A DNA stretch of 30,976 nt from a virus, in IMG/VR virus record IMGVR_UViG_3300032093_000571, positions 1-30,976 of that record. One strand, written 5' to 3'. How positions within the stretch are numbered: position 1 is the stretch's first letter; the number at the start of each line of letters is the position of its first letter. Positions 19,189 through 26,645 of this stretch are shown here, one piece after another. Position numbers and translations under genes: made by a program. Under the pieces are notes generated by a model. The model saw only the letters and a list, made by a program, of their open reading frames with translations. It had not been told where the DNA came from and did not search any database.

Positions 19189-20357
19189 TATTTGATGCCC
19201 ATTAAGCCTAATGGCTGATTGTTGCGCTCCAATATTCTGAGCATGTTTTCATTTCCGGGAAATACCACAAAGTTTGAAGTGCCAGCGCCAGCGCCGCGAC
19301 TGCCTTGATCTAAGTATCGAATGCCGGGGATACCTAGCTCATTGAGTCGCAAAGAAACGGCTTGGGGAGTGTTGCCTAAGTTTGTTCTTCCTGAAGTTAT
19401 ATTGAACCCAGTTGCATCTTCCAATGCTTCACGCTTTGTCGCGTACGTATTGCCGCCATATTCCCAATAGTCGCCGCGATTAACAGGCGCATCGTTTATA
19501 GCGTTAATTATTGTTTTGTCGCCTGACTTTAGTAGCGCCGCCCGCACTTCCGGTGCTTGCTGACTTAATGGCTTATCCCAATCCAGCATTTTTGCTATAG
19601 CTTCGTCTGGTAGGTCTACTTTGTAAAGCGCGCCTTCTGGTTTAATAGTTTTTACTATTGGGCGCTCGCCAGCATCTAATAATTTTAATGCTTGTTTTGC
19701 GGAATCGGTAACGGATTTTGCCCCTCCCGGTCTAGCTAATACAGCAAGAGACTGCCGCGCAGCTTCAACATTTCCAGATTCGTCAGACAATATGCGCGCC
19801 AAAAAATGTTTGGGAATTCCTGAATCAAGCAATTGCCCATCAACGTAATCATCAGAATGTGTTAATGCTGTTTGATATGCTTTTGCCACATCCGGCGACT
19901 CTGCCAGATACAACCCATGCCCATACGCTTGCGCGCCTTCGCCAGTTCCGATCTTGCTTGCGTCGAAACGGTCGAATTTGTGTGGGCTACCGTGCCATAC
20001 AATCGCCCCGCGTTGTCCAGCAAAGCCAGGGGTGTTTAATGTAGCTGGTGCCATAGCGTTTTCAATTGCGCGGTTAGCACCTGCCGCTATTTGTGGCGCT
20101 TTGGCTGTGGCCGCCATAGGCACAATCATCCCCAAAGTTTCGCCTACGGTTTTCGGTATTCCATCCTGTACTGGAATGGTCAAGCCTACATCTTCCATCC
20201 AGCGCGAGCCTCCCAACGCATTCTCAGGAACAGGTACGCCCATTTTGCGAAGCCCAGCGGCTATTAAGTCCACCGGCGCAGAGACACCGCTTGCTATGGT
20301 GTTCGAGGCGCTTTGTGCGGTATCGCGTAGTGCTTTAATAAGGGCTTTTTTGTCCAT
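19188..20357 (-). CDS. ADP-ribosyltransferase-domain (ART-PolyVal-like) virion protein
   Basis: 389 residues from M at 20357 (two bases after the adaptor gene's stop; an ATG at 20393 would overlap that gene). Residues 1-115 are helical and Ala-rich. Then VWHGSPHKFDRFDASKIGTG (about 120-139), AQAYGHGLYLAES (about 143-155) and, near the end, RYLDQGSRGAGAGTSNFVVF. The HGSPH...FD...GTGEG.....GHGLY series with the late strand is the mark of ADP-ribosyltransferases in phage polyvalent proteins. These would use NAD to modify host proteins. Position inside the tail genes suggests it is carried in the virion and delivered with DNA; that is inference. Confidence 0.8.
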   Translation of the reverse strand: MDKKALIKALRDTAQSASNTIASGVSAPVDLIAAGLRKMGVPVPENALGGSRWMEDVGLTIPVQDGIPKTVGETLGMIVPMAATAKAPQIAAGANRAIENAMAPATLNTPGFAGQRGAIVWHGSPHKFDRFDASKIGTGEGAQAYGHGLYLAESPDVAKAYQTALTHSDDYVDGQLLDSGIPKHFLARILSDESGNVEAARQSLAVLARPGGAKSVTDSAKQALKLLDAGERPIVKTIKPEGALYKVDLPDEAIAKMLDWDKPLSQQAPEVRAALLKSGDKTIINAINDAPVNRGDYWEYGGNTYATKREALEDATGFNITSGRTNLGNTPQAVSLRLNELGIPGIRYLDQGSRGAGAGTSNFVVFPGNENMLRILERNNQPLGLMGIK

Positions 20358-20359
20358 GA

Positions 20360-21067
20360 CTAGCTCGGGAAGTTGCCGTCTTGTATGTTCCACTCAGTCA
20401 GCAATATATTGCGCGGCAAACCGCCGAGTGTAAGTTTTGGTGCCGACTTGTCCTGTGCTTTAATCGTGTCAAGCATGTTTATAAACCCCGGCAAGTCTAA
20501 GCCAGGGTCAAGTCCTTTAGAGGCTTTCCACTGTACTTTTAGACCCGTCACCATCAGCGAATCGTCAAATATCGCTCTGTCGGTGTCGGCTTGGTACTTG
20601 TACCGATAAACCCCGCCGCCAGCATCAATCCAGTTTTTCGAGACATAGAAAAACGAAAGGTCAAGGCCGCCAGTCGCAGGGTCAACCTCGACGAAGTTAT
20701 TAGCTATTCTGAAACGAAGATTGGGGCCTTGGCTGATAATGGCTGATTTGTATATCTGCCACTCTTGAGTAGTCGCAGGGCCTATCAGCGGCCATCGTGA
20801 CGTTCTATCCCATTCGGTCTGCGGTATTTGTCTGAGCCAGTCAACAGGTAGAGCATATTGCGACTGCCCTTGTACTGTGGTGAAGCTGTACTCTTTATTT
20901 AGCTTCTGCCATTCATACTGCCGAGAAATGTCACGTCCGAGCCTGTTTGCCAGCGCCAGCAATTGAACGACCTGCGGGTCTGTATTGCCGACAACAAAGC
21001 TCGGACTTGGTAATAACCCCAACTCGCCGGTGACTTGTTGTATCAGTTCGAGCAGGGTGTAATTCAT
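20360..21067 (-). CDS. Tail adaptor / accessory factor (P22 gp4-like)
   Basis: 235 residues: MNYTLLELIQQVTGELGLLP, then LLALANRLGRDISRQYEWQK and FTTVQGQSQYALPVDWLRQI. This pattern (helix, YEWQ, LP.D..R) is typical of the Gp4-like head-tail adaptor of short-tailed phages that joins portal and tail. Starts directly after the upstream stop (TAAATG). Confidence 0.8.
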   Translation of the reverse strand: MNYTLLELIQQVTGELGLLPSPSFVVGNTDPQVVQLLALANRLGRDISRQYEWQKLNKEYSFTTVQGQSQYALPVDWLRQIPQTEWDRTSRWPLIGPATTQEWQIYKSAIISQGPNLRFRIANNFVEVDPATGGLDLSFFYVSKNWIDAGGGVYRYKYQADTDRAIFDDSLMVTGLKVQWKASKGLDPGLDLPGFINMLDTIKAQDKSAPKLTLGGLPRNILLTEWNIQDGNFPS

Positions 21068-21604
21068 TTATTCCTCGACTTCCTCTTTGATTTGTCGTTT
21101 GCGTTTGATTTCAGGGTTTTGCAATGAAGCTTTCAGCGCTTCAAATTCTTGCTTGAGCTTTTCGTTTTCAGCCTGCAACGCGCTAATCGGCGCATTTCCT
21201 GCCGCAGCCGCAAGATAATCACGCGCTTTCTTGCGTAATTCCATCCAGCCAATACCAATACGCTGTAATGCAGCATCGTTGACTTCGGCCAAGTTTTCAA
21301 CAGTGCGAATGCCAAAATACTCGGCTTCTTTACACTGAGACTTTGTTACCTGCGGCCATTGCGACAAAGGCGTTCCGATCACTTCGCCAGCCAATCCCGC
21401 CTCAAATTCACGCCACTGGCGGTTATATTTTTGTTTGTAATGATCGTCTGCTTTTACTTCGAGAATGTTCAAACGATCACCGGGGTGTTGAATACGAATG
21501 AAAGGCATTTCCTTAAAAATAGGACGGCCAGCCTTTTCGCTTTCGTACTTCAACTCAACGGATTCCATGAAAAACTCTACAAAACTAGACTGAGGATTGC
21601 TCAT
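21068..21604 (-). CDS. Unknown 178-residue virion-region protein
   Basis: N-terminal PIFKEMPFIRIQHPGDRLNI and a helical middle (VTKSQCKEAEYFGIRTVENL, AALQRIGIGWMELRKKARDY), with a coiled-coil, Lys/Glu-rich C-terminus. Proteins of this type, with an IRTVE.LA...D..L...G.G....R..A pattern, are common next to podovirus coat genes. Helix-hairpin-helix-like segment; function unknown. Confidence 0.65.
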   Translation of the reverse strand: MSNPQSSFVEFFMESVELKYESEKAGRPIFKEMPFIRIQHPGDRLNILEVKADDHYKQKYNRQWREFEAGLAGEVIGTPLSQWPQVTKSQCKEAEYFGIRTVENLAEVNDAALQRIGIGWMELRKKARDYLAAAAGNAPISALQAENEKLKQEFEALKASLQNPEIKRKRQIKEEVEE

Positions 21605-21637
21605 ATCGACTTTCTAAAAATGCCCGAAGGCGTTGAT

Positions 21638-21660
21638 AAAACAGGGGCGCGAAGCCCCTG
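21638..21660 (-). terminator. Terminator-like hairpin after decoration genes
   Basis: Minus strand: seven-pair GC stem CAGGGGC / GCCCCTG with loop TTCGC followed by TTTT. It lies between the 118-residue decoration gene and the 178-residue gene. Partial termination here would keep coat and decoration transcripts more abundant than tail transcripts. Confidence 0.65.
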
Positions 21661-21663
21661 CCC

Positions 21664-22020
21664 TTAAAACGTAACCCAGTTAAGGTTATTACGACCTAAA
21701 AAACGACCTTGGCCAGCCGCCGCAATAGAAAAACCAGCATTAGCAGCTAAAGCGTTAATAGCACCACCCGTTGCCGGATAGACTAATAAAGCGTTAGCAC
21801 CAAGGTTTTTCACGGTCACATCAGCACCCGGCTGTGCCGGCGGCAGAATCACCCCCGTACCAGCCGCAGCCGTAGTGACAATGCAGTGATCGCCGTTCAA
21901 CAATACCGCAGTACCTTGGGTTGACCCGGCAGCTGTAATGTTGTCTTGCACATCACCGCAGATTTGCGTGGCAACGGCAGCAGGTAGGCCAACGCCGCAC
22001 AATCTTTCAGGGTAAGGCAT
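21664..22020 (-). CDS. Putative capsid decoration / head-fibre protein
   Basis: 118 residues, beta-rich: VLLNGDHCIVTTAAAGTGVI, VTVKNLGANALLVYPATGGA and INALAANAGFSIAAAGQGRF. The VKN.GAN.L.VYP.TGG.IN.LAANA pattern is common in small phage head-decoration or fibre-like proteins placed after the coat gene. AGGAGGAAAT gives a strong ribosome-binding site. Role inferred. Confidence 0.7.
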   Translation of the reverse strand: MPYPERLCGVGLPAAVATQICGDVQDNITAAGSTQGTAVLLNGDHCIVTTAAAGTGVILPPAQPGADVTVKNLGANALLVYPATGGAINALAANAGFSIAAAGQGRFLGRNNLNWVTF

Positions 22021-22029
22021 ATTTCCTCC

Positions 22030-22332
22030 TTAAACAGAAGCAGCAGAGAACCAGCCGCGATCACCAGTCGCCATAGCAACAGCAGGCGAACGGTATGAAC
22101 CGCCCGTAGCAGTCACTAAAAACGTGGTGGCGTTGACTGTGCAGACCGCTGTGCTGGCGGTAATAGTCGCGTTAGCTTGTGCGTAAACATAACGACGACC
22201 ATCGGAGCCAAGAGTTTGAGTACCCAATTGCGGTGCATCTTCTGCGCCAGAAGTGGGGCCAACATCAGCGGCCAGAGTGATGGTATTGAAATCACACCCC
22301 AAAACCGGGGAAACGGTAAACGGTGCAGCCAT
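22030..22332 (-). CDS. Putative capsid decoration protein
   Basis: 100 residues: MAAPFTVSPVLGCDFNTITL, then GSDGRRYVYAQANATITAST and MATGDRGWFSA. A small beta-rich protein with a GRRYVYAQA...I....V motif often seen directly after podovirus coat genes. AAAGGAAT upstream. Likely binds the capsid exterior. Confidence 0.6.
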   Translation of the reverse strand: MAAPFTVSPVLGCDFNTITLAADVGPTSGAEDAPQLGTQTLGSDGRRYVYAQANATITASTAVCTVNATTFLVTATGGSYRSPAVAMATGDRGWFSAASV

Positions 22333-22352
22333 TTTAATTCCTTTCAGAAATA

Positions 22353-22366
22353 GGGGCTTACGCCCC
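22353..22366 (-). terminator. Hairpin directly downstream of coat gene
   Basis: Minus strand GGGGC-GTAA-GCCCC followed by TATTTC, six bases after the coat stop. The T-run is weak, so it may act as an RNA stabiliser or attenuator rather than a full terminator. Confidence 0.45.
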
Positions 22367-22372
22367 GTTTAT

Positions 22373-23365
22373 TTAGTCAGTCAGAACGCCTTGATAACGA
22401 GGGCCGGAGCTTGTCAAGTTACCTGCCCAGCCAATCAAGCGCACCATTGCGTCCTGGTTGACGGACATACGGTCGCCGCCAATAGGCACAAAGTTACGGT
22501 CACGATGGGGACGGAAGAACAGATACTTGGTATTCAGAAAGTACATGCGGTTCGTGTTCAATTGACCACCGATACCGCCATCCAAATACACATCGCAGTT
22601 AAAACCGGCACCAAAGTATTTCAGGCTAGTGAAACCGGCACCGGCTGACGTTTCCGAAGTGATACGCTGAATTGCTTGCAGCGATTCCAGATAGAAACGA
22701 TAGTAGTTATTACCGGCCACGATGATATCGGGACGATCTGCACCGCGCACCAACTGAACTGCAACCCGGTTCATGTACGATTGAATGTTAGCCACAGAAG
22801 CAGCAGCGCCGCCGTCAGTGGTAGCATCAAAAGCTACGTTACGCCAGAACGAGAAGTTAGTACGGTTAATGCCGCCGTAAGTACCGGAACCGGGCGAAGC
22901 TGCTACAGCTAAAGCCAAGCCGGTAATATCCTTGCCGCCATTACCAGTGCCGTCAGAGTAAATACCAGCGCTGATATCGTTCATCAGTTGAGCTTCGGCA
23001 ACCTGAACGCGACCCTCTAGCAAGTCGATGATCTGCTCTTTGCCAGCATTTTGCAGCACTTCCAGACCGCTCATTGAAACAGCAGCGGCATATTGCTTAA
23101 TGTCAAACTGAGCAGAAGAAATTGGGCTGTTCGGGGTAATGTCGATAATGTCATACCCTGAGAAAGAGCCAGCATTTTCTGTTGCCGGATCGTTATACAT
23201 AACCTCTTGAAGAATAACGTTACCGCCGGAAAATGGCTTGACGTTACCGCGCTCTTTGAGTTTGTATAACAGTGCGTTGTTGTTGGTAGTGCTGTCGGCT
23301 AAAGTGCCGGAACGAGATTGAACGGTGGTTGCGACAATGTCGCTTAAACCTGCAAAAGTGGCCAT
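22373..23365 (-). CDS. Major capsid protein
   Basis: 330 residues. MATFAGLSDIVATTVQSRSG, then a beta-rich N-terminal arm, QIIDLLEGRVQVAEAQLMND (spine-helix-like), SFWRNVAFDATTDGGAAAS, and a C-terminal part with GFNCDVYLDGGIGG and PHRDRNFVPIGGDRMSVNQD. This series is typical of HK97-fold coat proteins of short-tailed phages. It lies straight after the scaffold gene, as in P22-like phages. Confidence 0.88.
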   Translation of the reverse strand: MATFAGLSDIVATTVQSRSGTLADSTTNNNALLYKLKERGNVKPFSGGNVILQEVMYNDPATENAGSFSGYDIIDITPNSPISSAQFDIKQYAAAVSMSGLEVLQNAGKEQIIDLLEGRVQVAEAQLMNDISAGIYSDGTGNGGKDITGLALAVAASPGSGTYGGINRTNFSFWRNVAFDATTDGGAAASVANIQSYMNRVAVQLVRGADRPDIIVAGNNYYRFYLESLQAIQRITSETSAGAGFTSLKYFGAGFNCDVYLDGGIGGQLNTNRMYFLNTKYLFFRPHRDRNFVPIGGDRMSVNQDAMVRLIGWAGNLTSSGPRYQGVLTD

Positions 23366-23379
23366 GATCGGCTATCCTT

Positions 23380-24351
23380 TCAGTTAGAATCAAATTGCGC
23401 TGCAATAATGTCCCGCAGCGAACCTTTAGTACCGGGCTGAACCCCACCAGAAACAGGACTAGAGCCTTTTACACTTACCGCAGCGGTTCTCGCTTTTTGC
23501 GCTTGTGCTTGCTCTAATGCTTTCTTTTGGGCTTCTGCGCGTTGCTGATCTAACAGGGATTGCCTGATATCTTGACGCATCCATACAGCCATGTCGTACG
23601 CTTCTTCTAGTGTTTTGGCTTTGCCGGTTTCCAGCAAGTCGGCCATATCACCGCGCACAGCGTCGAAGTGCGCTTTGTCAGCAGTCGCAAACTTGGTTAA
23701 TTCAGAATTAGCCCTAGCATGCTCTTGCTGTTGTATCTGATTTTGCCACATTTGTTGCTGATTGCGCAACTGTTGCAGCTCGCTCATTAAATAATTTGTT
23801 TGTGGGTCGAGTTGTGGCGGTTCCTGCACGTTGTTCAGGTCAATGCCGTATTCTCTCGCCAACTGGGAAAAATACTGCGCTTTCGTTACCGGGTCTGATG
23901 TTCTAAGAATGGTATCAGCACGCATCAGGGCAGAAATGGCGGTCGGTGCATCTACGCCTAATCTTTGTAAATGAGTTTGGTACGGAGCAATGGCAGCATC
24001 GTAGGCTTTTGCGCGTTCGCTGTGTGACTTAAATTCGGACACGCCTTTATGGAAGTCTGATTCGCGCCGCTCTGCCTCTGCTGTTAGCAGCTTGATTTCC
24101 TCCGGTGTCAGGGCTTCGCCACGATCAGCCTTCAGAAAAGCCTCTTGCGCCGCTGGTTTCCAGCTGGACGGGGCTTTGCGTGGGGCAGGTTCAGTTTGCT
24201 CAGTTTGCTCGATCTCTTTTGCAAATTTTCCCGCTTCGTCACGAGGCTGTTCGGTCTGTTCCGGCTCTGGTGTTGGCTCCGGCTTAACTTCCGTGCTTTC
24301 CTCGGCTTTTTCTGCGAATGCTTCTTCTAATGCGGTGCGTAAATCACTCAT
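23380..24351 (-). CDS. Capsid scaffold protein
   Basis: 323 residues, acidic and Glu/Pro-rich N-terminus (EKAEESTEVKPEPTPEPEQT), helical middle with SSWKPAAQEAFLKADRGEAL, a Gln-rich coiled coil (about residues 190-215), and a short basic or neutral C-terminal tail that normally binds coat. Composition, coil content and position before the coat gene match phage scaffolds. Confidence 0.82.
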   Translation of the reverse strand: MSDLRTALEEAFAEKAEESTEVKPEPTPEPEQTEQPRDEAGKFAKEIEQTEQTEPAPRKAPSSWKPAAQEAFLKADRGEALTPEEIKLLTAEAERRESDFHKGVSEFKSHSERAKAYDAAIAPYQTHLQRLGVDAPTAISALMRADTILRTSDPVTKAQYFSQLAREYGIDLNNVQEPPQLDPQTNYLMSELQQLRNQQQMWQNQIQQQEHARANSELTKFATADKAHFDAVRGDMADLLETGKAKTLEEAYDMAVWMRQDIRQSLLDQQRAEAQKKALEQAQAQKARTAAVSVKGSSPVSGGVQPGTKGSLRDIIAAQFDSN

Positions 24352-24438
24352 GGTAGGGTTTTCCTATCTGTGCCGCCCAGAATATCCACCTTCCGGTCGG
24401 CGTGGCGCATCTCTGCGGACACAATAAGCCAGTGGGAG

Positions 24439-24813
24439 CTAATAACCTTTAGACGACAATACCTCGGCAATAGTACGTTTTCTCGATTCCCGGTCGTCGC
24501 GGGGCTGTTGTTTCGTCATTGCTGTTTTGATCTCGTTGCCGATCTCAACCAGGCCGTGTTGTTTCAAGTGCGCCCGGTGGTGGCTTCTCGATGTAATCAT
24601 CTCGCCGGTCTGCATACTTTTGTAAGGTTGAATGTCTGGCATGACATAGGGCGAAGTATTCTCCGGTGCGTAATATTGATCTTTCGGCACCAGTTCGCCG
24701 GTTTCAGGGTCTTGGATGAAACTTCCACGAATAGGCTTTTCAGTGAAAATTTTGTCGAAATTTCCTGAAAAGGCATCGTGATTAGTCGGTCTTTGTTTGC
24801 TGCCCTTGCTCAT
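24439..24813 (-). CDS. Conserved podovirus protein of unknown function
   Basis: 124 residues, MSKGSKQRPTNHDAFSGNFD then KIFTEKP. The SKGSKQRPTN...F..NFD.IF opening is widespread in podovirus head regions. Basic and probably largely disordered. Its ATGA start overlaps the previous stop. No function known to me. Confidence 0.7.
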   Translation of the reverse strand: MSKGSKQRPTNHDAFSGNFDKIFTEKPIRGSFIQDPETGELVPKDQYYAPENTSPYVMPDIQPYKSMQTGEMITSRSHHRAHLKQHGLVEIGNEIKTAMTKQQPRDDRESRKRTIAEVLSSKGY

Positions 24814-25160
24814 AACAATAAAACCTCCAGGTCGTCCTCTTCTATCGCGTTTTCTATTTGCTTTTGTATCAGATTTGCAACTATTCTTTGTAATTTTATA
24901 TTGTTTTGCAAAAATTGATAGTCAAAATCTGGGTATTTTTCAAAAATCTCGGCTTTTACTTCCGGTATTTCTTCGATGATTTGCGGGTTTTCTTTTATTT
25001 CCTCGATGATCTCTTTGATCTGAGGTTTTTCCAACATTTTCTTGTACTTATCCAGCCACCATGCGCCGTAATGCCCACCCGTGATAACTGGCTCAGGCGG
25101 GTCAGGCTTCGATGGCGAAGCGCCATCGATTAACTCAAGGCTGAGTAAATGGATCCACAT
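24810..25160 (-). CDS. Unknown acidic Ile/Glu-rich 116-residue protein
   Basis: N-terminal third Pro-rich (DGASPSKPDPPEPVITGGHY), then GAWWLDKYKKML, then a run of short I/E/P/K repeats (KPQIKEIIEEIKENPQIIEE) and a helical acidic end. A/T-rich relative to neighbours. The ATG is three bases after the preceding stop, without a clear Shine-Dalgarno, so translation is probably by re-initiation. Function unknown. Confidence 0.6.
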   Translation of the reverse strand: MWIHLLSLELIDGASPSKPDPPEPVITGGHYGAWWLDKYKKMLEKPQIKEIIEEIKENPQIIEEIPEVKAEIFEKYPDFDYQFLQNNIKLQRIVANLIQKQIENAIEEDDLEVLLL

Positions 25161-25163
25161 GGA

Positions 25164-25430
25164 TCAGCCAAAAGTCAGCGTACTGATGTTGTTTTCTGCG
25201 TCATCTACACGGGAAACGCTGGCAGGTGCTGGCAAATCTGTGGGAGGCGGAATCAAAGTGCGCAAAATGTCAGCGGGCGGAACCGTCAGGATGTTGGGCG
25301 CGTAGCCATTGCCAATAACTACAGTCGAGCCATCGTCTTCGGTTGTGCCATTGGCGTTGTCGCAGCTAATAACCTCGCTGGTTTCTGGATCGCGGATCAA
25401 AACTTGGATGGCAACGGTTTTTGTGGTCAT
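25164..25430 (-). CDS. Unknown 88-residue beta-rich protein
   Basis: MTTKTVAIQVLIRDPETSEV then an acidic loop and GSTVVIGNGYAPNILTVPPA; Pro-rich and polar end. No family recognised. Located among head genes, so possibly a minor virion protein. Confidence 0.6.
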   Translation of the reverse strand: MTTKTVAIQVLIRDPETSEVISCDNANGTTEDDGSTVVIGNGYAPNILTVPPADILRTLIPPPTDLPAPASVSRVDDAENNISTLTFG

Positions 25431-25454
25431 GATAAATCCTTTGTTAATTGAAAA

Positions 25455-26645
25455 TCAAGCGGAAGCAATAAAGCCAGTCACGTCACCCGCCGCAAGTCCG
25501 GTGGCCGTGTTATCGGTCAATCCTCTAGCGGATGTGACTGCGATCTGAATGCCAGTTGAAAAACCTAGCCCGCCAGGGAAATTGACAGTCCGTGCTTGGC
25601 TAGGCTCTAAACAAACCTCAAACAGCGCACTTGTGGTGCCCATAGTGACACTTGTGGCATTAAAAAACTTGACATAGCGCCGAGTAACAGCAGCATTGTG
25701 CAAATCGTATCCCGCCAGTCTACCGGCCGAACCTTTGATGGATTGCCCTGCGGGGGTTGCCGGAGAGGTTACAGGAGCAGCCGATGCCGCACCCGTCGCT
25801 GTGCTTCGGTACTGAATGCCAAAATCACCGATGGCATTAGTACCAGCAGCAATAGAGCCCGTACCGATGTTGGCAGTAACCGTGCCCGATACAGGCTGCG
25901 TGCCACTGATCTGGGCCGCTGGAATTGGCTCCGTAGCGTATGCACCCGGCTGAATCTGAATGGTCGCAGTGCCCGATGTCCACGCAGTGGCGCGCACGCG
26001 GAACCAATTCAGCCCGTTAACCGATAGCTCCCAGCCATAAGCGGGAGGTGCGCCCAATACGCCCGATGTCGTCTCAATTGTGTTGGCGTTTGTGCGTACA
26101 GCCTGAATGCCAAACCAGTTGCCATTGGTGCCGTTCGTGCTGTTGAGCGATCCCTCAAAAGTAAAGTTGACGCCCGCAAACGTACCAACAACGTACACCA
26201 TGACGTTAGACACGCGGCTGACGTTAGACGGCACCGCGCTGCTTGCACTTGTGATTGTCCCGGTCACTAGCGGATACCCGGCAGGCTGCACAGCGACCTT
26301 AAGCCGCCCTGCTTCGTCCATCTTGAGAATGGTGTAGTCGCCGTCATCCGCTGTCGATGTGTCAGTATCTGATCGAATCGCTAACATCAGATTACCGATT
26401 GCGCCTGTAACGTGTAGCGTGTCCTCAGCGTAAGCTGACGCGCTCGTAATCGGCAAAGGCGTTGCCCGTAGCTGCGCGTCAGTCACCGGGCCAGTAACAG
26501 GCATCGGGTTAGCCGCAGTTACAGGCGAAGAAATACCATCGCCGCCGATGTCAAGCTTGCTGTAAGGGTACTTAACACCCGCCACATCATCGGCAGCAAA
26601 CGTATCGCCACCTGTCCCAGGATTGGCCGTAAAGTTATCTGCCAT
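25455..26645 (-). CDS. Beta-rich structural protein, unknown role
   Basis: 396 residues, with repeated P.P(V/I)TG and GTI/GTV segments (NPMPVTGPVTDAQLRATPLP, GTQPVSGTVTANIGTGSI). The PVTDAQLRATPLP element and a YDLHNAAVTRRYVKFFNAT segment are common in virion proteins encoded after portal genes. Predicted almost all beta. TAATG overlap with the portal stop. Possibly a head fibre or decoration; not certain. Confidence 0.65.
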   Translation of the reverse strand: MADNFTANPGTGGDTFAADDVAGVKYPYSKLDIGGDGISSPVTAANPMPVTGPVTDAQLRATPLPITSASAYAEDTLHVTGAIGNLMLAIRSDTDTSTADDGDYTILKMDEAGRLKVAVQPAGYPLVTGTITSASSAVPSNVSRVSNVMVYVVGTFAGVNFTFEGSLNSTNGTNGNWFGIQAVRTNANTIETTSGVLGAPPAYGWELSVNGLNWFRVRATAWTSGTATIQIQPGAYATEPIPAAQISGTQPVSGTVTANIGTGSIAAGTNAIGDFGIQYRSTATGAASAAPVTSPATPAGQSIKGSAGRLAGYDLHNAAVTRRYVKFFNATSVTMGTTSALFEVCLEPSQARTVNFPGGLGFSTGIQIAVTSARGLTDNTATGLAAGDVTGFIASA

